Positions 61,059 to 64,000 of a DNA stretch of 64,000 nt are shown piece after piece. The stretch's first letter is position 1, and each line of letters begins with the position of its first letter. Both the position numbers and the translations under genes were made by a program. Source of the DNA: GCA-2733415 sp049614485 (GTDB taxonomy: Bacteria; Bacteroidota; Bacteroidia; Flavobacteriales; Flavobacteriaceae). The DNA is taken from NCBI GenBank assembly GCA_049614485.1, contig JBMZDR010000008.1, positions 33,845-97,844 of the forward strand. The letters are read 5' to 3'. Under the pieces are notes generated by a model that saw nothing but the letters and a program-made list of their open reading frames with translations, was not told the DNA's origin and searched no databases.

Positions 61059-61089
61059 CAAAAGTAGACTATATTTTTAGTAAAATCAA
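61059..61089 (-). promoter_or_regulatory. udk operon promoter
   Basis: On the minus strand TTG (61089-61087), 20-base spacer, TACTTTTG (61066-61059, exact -7 box); 16 bases before the ATG. Confidence 0.75.
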
Positions 61090-61112
61090 GATTAAAATTA
61101 TCTTGTAAAAAC

Positions 61113-61142
61113 TTGTTGAATTAAAAAATACACGTATATTTG
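61113..61142 (+). promoter_or_regulatory. tRNA-Pro promoter
   Basis: CTTG core TTG (61113-61115), 19-base spacer, TATATTTG (61135-61142, exact), 14 bases before the mature tRNA 5' end. Confidence 0.75.
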
Positions 61143-61156
61143 CGCACCGAATATTT

Positions 61157-61231
61157 CGGGGTGTAGCGTAGCCCGGTCATCGCGCCTCGTTTGGGACGAG
61201 GAGGTCGCAGGTTCGAATCCTGCCACCCCGA
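61157..61231 (+). tRNA. tRNA-Pro (anticodon TGG)
   Basis: Acceptor arm CGGGGTG / CACCCCG with discriminator A, D-arm with GTAGCC, anticodon stem CCTCG/CGAGG around loop TTTGGGA (anticodon TGG), T-arm GGTTCGAATCC. CCA is not encoded. It is the left-hand boundary of the accessory region, and the integrase starts 221 bases downstream. Confidence 0.95.
61210..61231 (+). other. Inferred attachment (att) site at the tRNA-Pro 3' end
   Basis: The tRNA 3' part is the likely crossover region, because the gene for a tyrosine integrase lies directly downstream, as in many elements that insert at tRNA genes. The duplicated copy would lie at the far end of the element, outside the window, so this is inference. 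Confidence 0.4.
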
Positions 61232-61252
61232 CGAAATATATATCATATGAAT

Positions 61253-61290
61253 ATAAAACCTTGTAAAACTTATTGTTTACAGGGTTTTAT
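61253..61290 (+). terminator. Terminator-like hairpin after the tRNA
   Basis: ATAAAACC-T-TGTAAA (61253-61267) pairs with TTTACA-G-GGTTTTAT (61276-61290) with one wobble and an 8-base loop; five T follow after two bases. It could end tRNA transcription. Confidence 0.6.
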
Positions 61291-61414
61291 CATTTTTGGA
61301 CTATCATAAGAATTGATTTAATTTCATAACTTTGGTTCACAAATCGGTTAACAGTTTTTTAAACAAGTTAATGTACCGACTATTCATATTGAAAATTTGT
61401 AGCTTATAGTAGTT

Positions 61415-61428
61415 GATTTGACTTTCGT
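61415..61428 (+). repeat. 14-base inverted repeat, left copy (integrase region)
   Basis: GATTTGACTTTCGT recurs in reverse orientation at 63769-63782. It lies 24 bases before the integrase ATG, a position where arm-type integrase sites or a regulator site could be. The remainder of 61291-61451 shows no other gene. Confidence 0.5.
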
Positions 61429-61451
61429 CTTTTAATCATATTTAATTAAAG

Positions 61452-62717
61452 ATGACAACTATGAAAAGATTAACAACATTTAGCATCCTTTTCTGGATAA
61501 ATCAATCACGTGTTAAAAATAATTATGTATCCATATACGCTAGGATTACTGTAAACAGTAAACGAGTAAATATCAGTCTACAACGAAAAGTATTACTTTG
61601 TGATTGGGATACTAGTAGTGGTAAGGTTCGTGGAACAAAAAAGGAATCTCGTATTTTAAATCGTTACATTGATCAGGTGAGGAGTAGAATCTTTGAAGCT
61701 TATGAGCAGTTAAATTACGAGAATAAGCTGATCACTGCTCAAGGGATAAAAGCCAGATTTTTAGGGGAAGATGATAAACATTATTCGTTACTAACTTTAA
61801 TAGATTATCATAATACACAAATGTCTGAATCGTTGAGGTTTGGAACTTTAAAGAATTACTTCACCACTCAAAAATATATTAAAATATTTCTAAATGAGAA
61901 TTGTAAAACCTCGGATATTTATCTATCTCAATTAACATATCAGTTTATAGTAGATTTTGAAAGGTTTTTACGGTTATACATTCCAATAGGATTTGATAAA
62001 TCTATGGGGCATAATACTGTAATGAAACATCTTCAAAGGTTGCGTAAAATGGTTTCATTAGCCTATAAAATGGAATGGTTAGATAAGGACCCATTTATAA
62101 AATTTAAACCATCATATAAAAAAGTGGAACGTGAATTTCTGACAGATGTTGAGCTTCGAGTTATTATTGAAAAGGAGTTTGATACAGAGAGATTAACTTC
62201 TGTCAGAGATATGTTTGTTTTTAGTTGTTATACAGGTTTATCATATACAGATGTTATGCAGCTTACAGAGGATAACATTGTCATAGGTATAGATGGTAAT
62301 AAATGGATTATGACCAAGAGGCAAAAGACAGATACTAGAGTCAGAATACCGATTTTGATAACTGCAGAAGAGTTGATGATGAAGTATATTGGATGTGCAA
62401 AATCTTTAGTAACTGACACTGTTTTTCCTGTAATTTCAAACCAAAAAATGAACACCTATTTAAAAGAGATTGCAATGATTTGCGGTATTTCTAAAAATAT
62501 AACGTTTCACATGGCCAGACATACATTTGCGACAACGGTTACGTTGTCTAACGGTGTGCCTATAGAAACAGTCTCAAAATTATTAGGGCATTCTAAAATT
62601 GCAACTACACAAATTTATGCGCGTGTTTTGGAGAATAAAGTAAGTAATGACATGAATAAACTTAGGGTGGTATTAAAGACTAATCAAGAGCAAAACACAT
62701 TAAAAAGAACGAATTAA
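61452..62717 (+). CDS. Tyrosine recombinase/integrase of a Bacteroidetes mobile element
   Basis: 421 residues. N-terminal arm-binding domain (about 5-100), SAM-like core-binding domain (about 112-215) and the catalytic domain (about 225-410). Catalytic residues: Lys291 region, His353 and Arg356 (HMARHTFA), His380 (LLGHSK), Tyr389 (QIYARV). The first catalytic Arg is replaced by Ser264 in YTGLSYTD, the same change as in IntDOT of the conjugative transposon CTnDOT. It lies next to tRNA-Pro and heads a mobile element. Met4 (61461) is an alternative start. Confidence 0.93.
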   Translation: MTTMKRLTTFSILFWINQSRVKNNYVSIYARITVNSKRVNISLQRKVLLCDWDTSSGKVRGTKKESRILNRYIDQVRSRIFEAYEQLNYENKLITAQGIKARFLGEDDKHYSLLTLIDYHNTQMSESLRFGTLKNYFTTQKYIKIFLNENCKTSDIYLSQLTYQFIVDFERFLRLYIPIGFDKSMGHNTVMKHLQRLRKMVSLAYKMEWLDKDPFIKFKPSYKKVEREFLTDVELRVIIEKEFDTERLTSVRDMFVFSCYTGLSYTDVMQLTEDNIVIGIDGNKWIMTKRQKTDTRVRIPILITAEELMMKYIGCAKSLVTDTVFPVISNQKMNTYLKEIAMICGISKNITFHMARHTFATTVTLSNGVPIETVSKLLGHSKIATTQIYARVLENKVSNDMNKLRVVLKTNQEQNTLKRTN

Positions 62718-62806
62718 CATGTGTTAAAATGTAAGGTTTTATGCTTTTTTGTTGCGTGTCTTTTTAAAGATTAATAATTTATAGCAACTAATTAAACCTA
62801 TAAATC

Positions 62807-63661
62807 ATGCATGAAATCACCCAAATTATGAAGCCATTTTATAAAGAAATGGCTCGTTTGCAGAGTATTGAATTAAAAGATTTTAAGAACTTAAACAAAG
62901 GAATTGCAACATCTAAAGAGTGTTTATACAAGCTTAGACTTAAAATTAGAGATATGAATAACTTCCCTAATTCAAAGTCTGAAATACACTTTTTTAAAGC
63001 TGATAAACCTTTTGTTCTAGGGTATTTAAAGTATTTCGTAAAGCTTCATGCTTACATGATGGAAAAACCAACAGCAGACCTCAACAAACAACGGCTGTTT
63101 ATACACAAACGATTAGAAAAATTAGAAGACTGCAAAAAGAAACAACTAATTTTCTGGAATTACTATAAGCATCAAGAAGATAGTCTTGATCATATTTACT
63201 TTATTCGAGGAAATAATGATTTAGATATTGTAAATGATAGTTCCAGACATTTCTCAGACCCCGAATTCTCTACAAGTCATGACAATCTGGTTGGAAAATT
63301 TATTGCGTATGACCTATTGGTCAATTTTTATAACGACGAACTGCTCTTATTAAAGAAAATAGAATCCGGAAGTACCATTGAAGAAGTCAGTCCTGCGATA
63401 CTTAACAATTTGTCTTGGACAGCCTCTAAAACTGATCTCATTGAAATCATTTATGCCCTACAAGCCTCTGGAGCAATTAGAAACGGACAAGCTGAAATCA
63501 GTAAAATGGCGTATGTGTGTAGTACACTTTTTGACATGGATTTAGGTAATATCTACAAAACTTACGCCGAAATTAAAAGTAGAGAGACTGACAAAACAAA
63601 ATTCTTAGACAAATTAAAAACAAGCTTAGAAACTAGAATGAGCTATGAAGATAGCAAATAA
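62807..63661 (+). CDS. RteC-like regulator of an integrative element
   Basis: 284 residues. Helical body with EIHFFKADKPFVLGYLKYFVKLHAYM in parts and a C-terminal winged-helix-like segment (LSWTASKTDLIEIIYALQASGAI in parts), the architecture of RteC. In CTnDOT, RteC activates excision genes after induction. It stands 89 bases after the integrase gene. Assignment by overall pattern; the regulator's target is not known. Confidence 0.8.
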   Translation: MHEITQIMKPFYKEMARLQSIELKDFKNLNKGIATSKECLYKLRLKIRDMNNFPNSKSEIHFFKADKPFVLGYLKYFVKLHAYMMEKPTADLNKQRLFIHKRLEKLEDCKKKQLIFWNYYKHQEDSLDHIYFIRGNNDLDIVNDSSRHFSDPEFSTSHDNLVGKFIAYDLLVNFYNDELLLLKKIESGSTIEEVSPAILNNLSWTASKTDLIEIIYALQASGAIRNGQAEISKMAYVCSTLFDMDLGNIYKTYAEIKSRETDKTKFLDKLKTSLETRMSYEDSK

Positions 63662-63705
63662 CTACAAGCTTTACACCTCATAAAATACACCCTTTTAAAT
63701 GTTAA

Positions 63706-63741
63706 ATTTCTTCGGTAGTACCGAACAACTACCGAAGAAAT
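63706..63741. repeat. 14-bp palindrome between the RteC-like and HTH genes
   Basis: ATTTCTTCGGTAGT (63706-63719) and ACTACCGAAGAAAT (63728-63741) are exact inverted copies around 8 bases. Inside is a further partial repeat of ACCGAA. No T-run follows, so a protein-binding site is more likely than a terminator. Confidence 0.55.
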
Positions 63742-63768
63742 CATAATAATTCCCACCAACTTTGTAAA

Positions 63769-63782
63769 ACGAAAGTCAAATC
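63769..63782 (-). repeat. 14-base inverted repeat, right copy
   Basis: ACGAAAGTCAAATC on the plus strand is the exact reverse complement of 61415-61428; the two copies bracket the integrase and RteC-like genes. Confidence 0.5.
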
Positions 63783-63804
63783 GTGGCAACTATAAAATTG
63801 CCCT

Positions 63805-63830
63805 AGCCTCTACTCTCGTAGGGGCTTTTT
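63805..63830 (+). terminator. Terminator-like hairpin before the HTH gene
   Basis: AGCC-T-CTAC and GTAG-G-GGCT form a 9-bp stem (one wobble) with a 4-base loop and five T. It could terminate the rteC transcript or attenuate the next gene. Confidence 0.65.
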
Positions 63831-63854
63831 AACAACCTTAAAAACCGTTTTACA

Positions 63855-64000
63855 ATGGCAGCAACAATCATTACAACTGAAGATCTTTACGATTTCAAAC
63901 TAGAATTATTAGAAGAACTTAAAAAGTTACTTCAAGAAAAAACGACAGTAAAAACCAAAAAATACCTCAAATCTGCTGAGGTCATGGAAATGCTAAAAAT
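63855..64000 (+). CDS. Helix-turn-helix (excisionase-like) protein, cut by the window end
   Basis: The first 48 codons are visible: an N-terminal helix (LYDFKLELLEELKKLLQE) followed by KKYLKSAEVMEMLK, the start of a HTH_17 domain. Small proteins of this kind follow integrase and RteC genes in Bacteroidetes elements and act as excisionase or mobilisation regulators. No stop is seen before the edge. Confidence 0.7.
   Translation, partial: MAATIITTEDLYDFKLELLEELKKLLQEKTTVKTKKYLKSAEVMEMLK

Noticed and set aside
1..64000. CRISPR arrays, rRNA genes and insertion sequences
   Set aside because: No regular repeat-spacer pattern, rRNA sequence or transposase gene was seen anywhere in the window.

Overview
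The window is a chromosomal segment from a low-GC member of the Bacteroidetes, almost certainly the family Flavobacteriaceae. The evidence is the promoter signature (a TAnnTTTG box, in the best cases 19-21 bases after TTG or TTTG), the gliding gene gldI, the long LepB signal peptidase, the relA-fur-purA and parA-parB-dapB-lepB neighbourhoods, and proteins typical of the group (DUF3810, DUF4407, DUF5683, DUF6122, VF530). Genus cannot be fixed by reading alone.

Layout. 1-3.4 kb: SAM-I riboswitch driving metX and the bifunctional aspartokinase/homoserine dehydrogenase thrA (cut by the left edge). 3.5-7.9 kb: a vitamin B12-type ABC importer operon (BtuF, BtuC, BtuD) carrying two DUF71/diphthine-ammonia-ligase-like ATPases. 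7.9-14.1 kb: rmuC and mixed membrane, hydrolase and pseudouridine synthase genes. 14.2-18.3 kb: relA/spoT, fur-like, purA. 18.4-23.2 kb: two DEAD-box helicases, VF530 protein, cold-shock protein and chromate transporter. 23.3-30.2 kb: complete trpEGDCFBA operon preceded by a leader peptide with three consecutive Trp codons and a transcription attenuator, and followed by a candidate structured RNA. 30.4-38.7 kb: secreted C1q-like protein, M48 protease, TrmH-like methylase, DUF4407, DUF3810, PepD and a cyclophilin-FKBP fusion. 38.7-43.7 kb: gldI, DHH phosphoesterase, SUMF1-like protein, ndk, DUF721, lipoprotein, recF. 43.8-50.0 kb: TPR protein, ribH, mutL, two rhomboids, EEP-family protein. 50.1-55.7 kb: parA-parB-DUF5683-dapB-lepB-WbqC-DUF6122. 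55.8-61.0 kb: uridine kinase, DivIC-like protein and the two methylmalonyl-CoA mutase subunits with a lipoprotein gene between them. 61.16-64.0 kb: tRNA-Pro followed by an integrase, an RteC-like regulator and an HTH protein, the left end of an integrative (probably conjugative) element.

Themes. B12 uptake (3.5-7.9 kb) fits with a B12-dependent mutase (55.8-60.1 kb). Amino-acid genes are controlled by RNA in cis: SAM-I for methionine/threonine, and ribosome-mediated attenuation for tryptophan. The helicase/cold-shock cluster looks like RNA remodelling for growth at low temperature, and its first helicase has a leader made of three tandem hairpins. The right 2.8 kb is accessory DNA; the rest is ordinary core chromosome. 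The least explained signals are the trp attenuator, the structured RNA after trpA, the helicase leader, the hairpin around the metX start codon, the paired DUF71 proteins in the B12 operon, and the repeats around the integrase.
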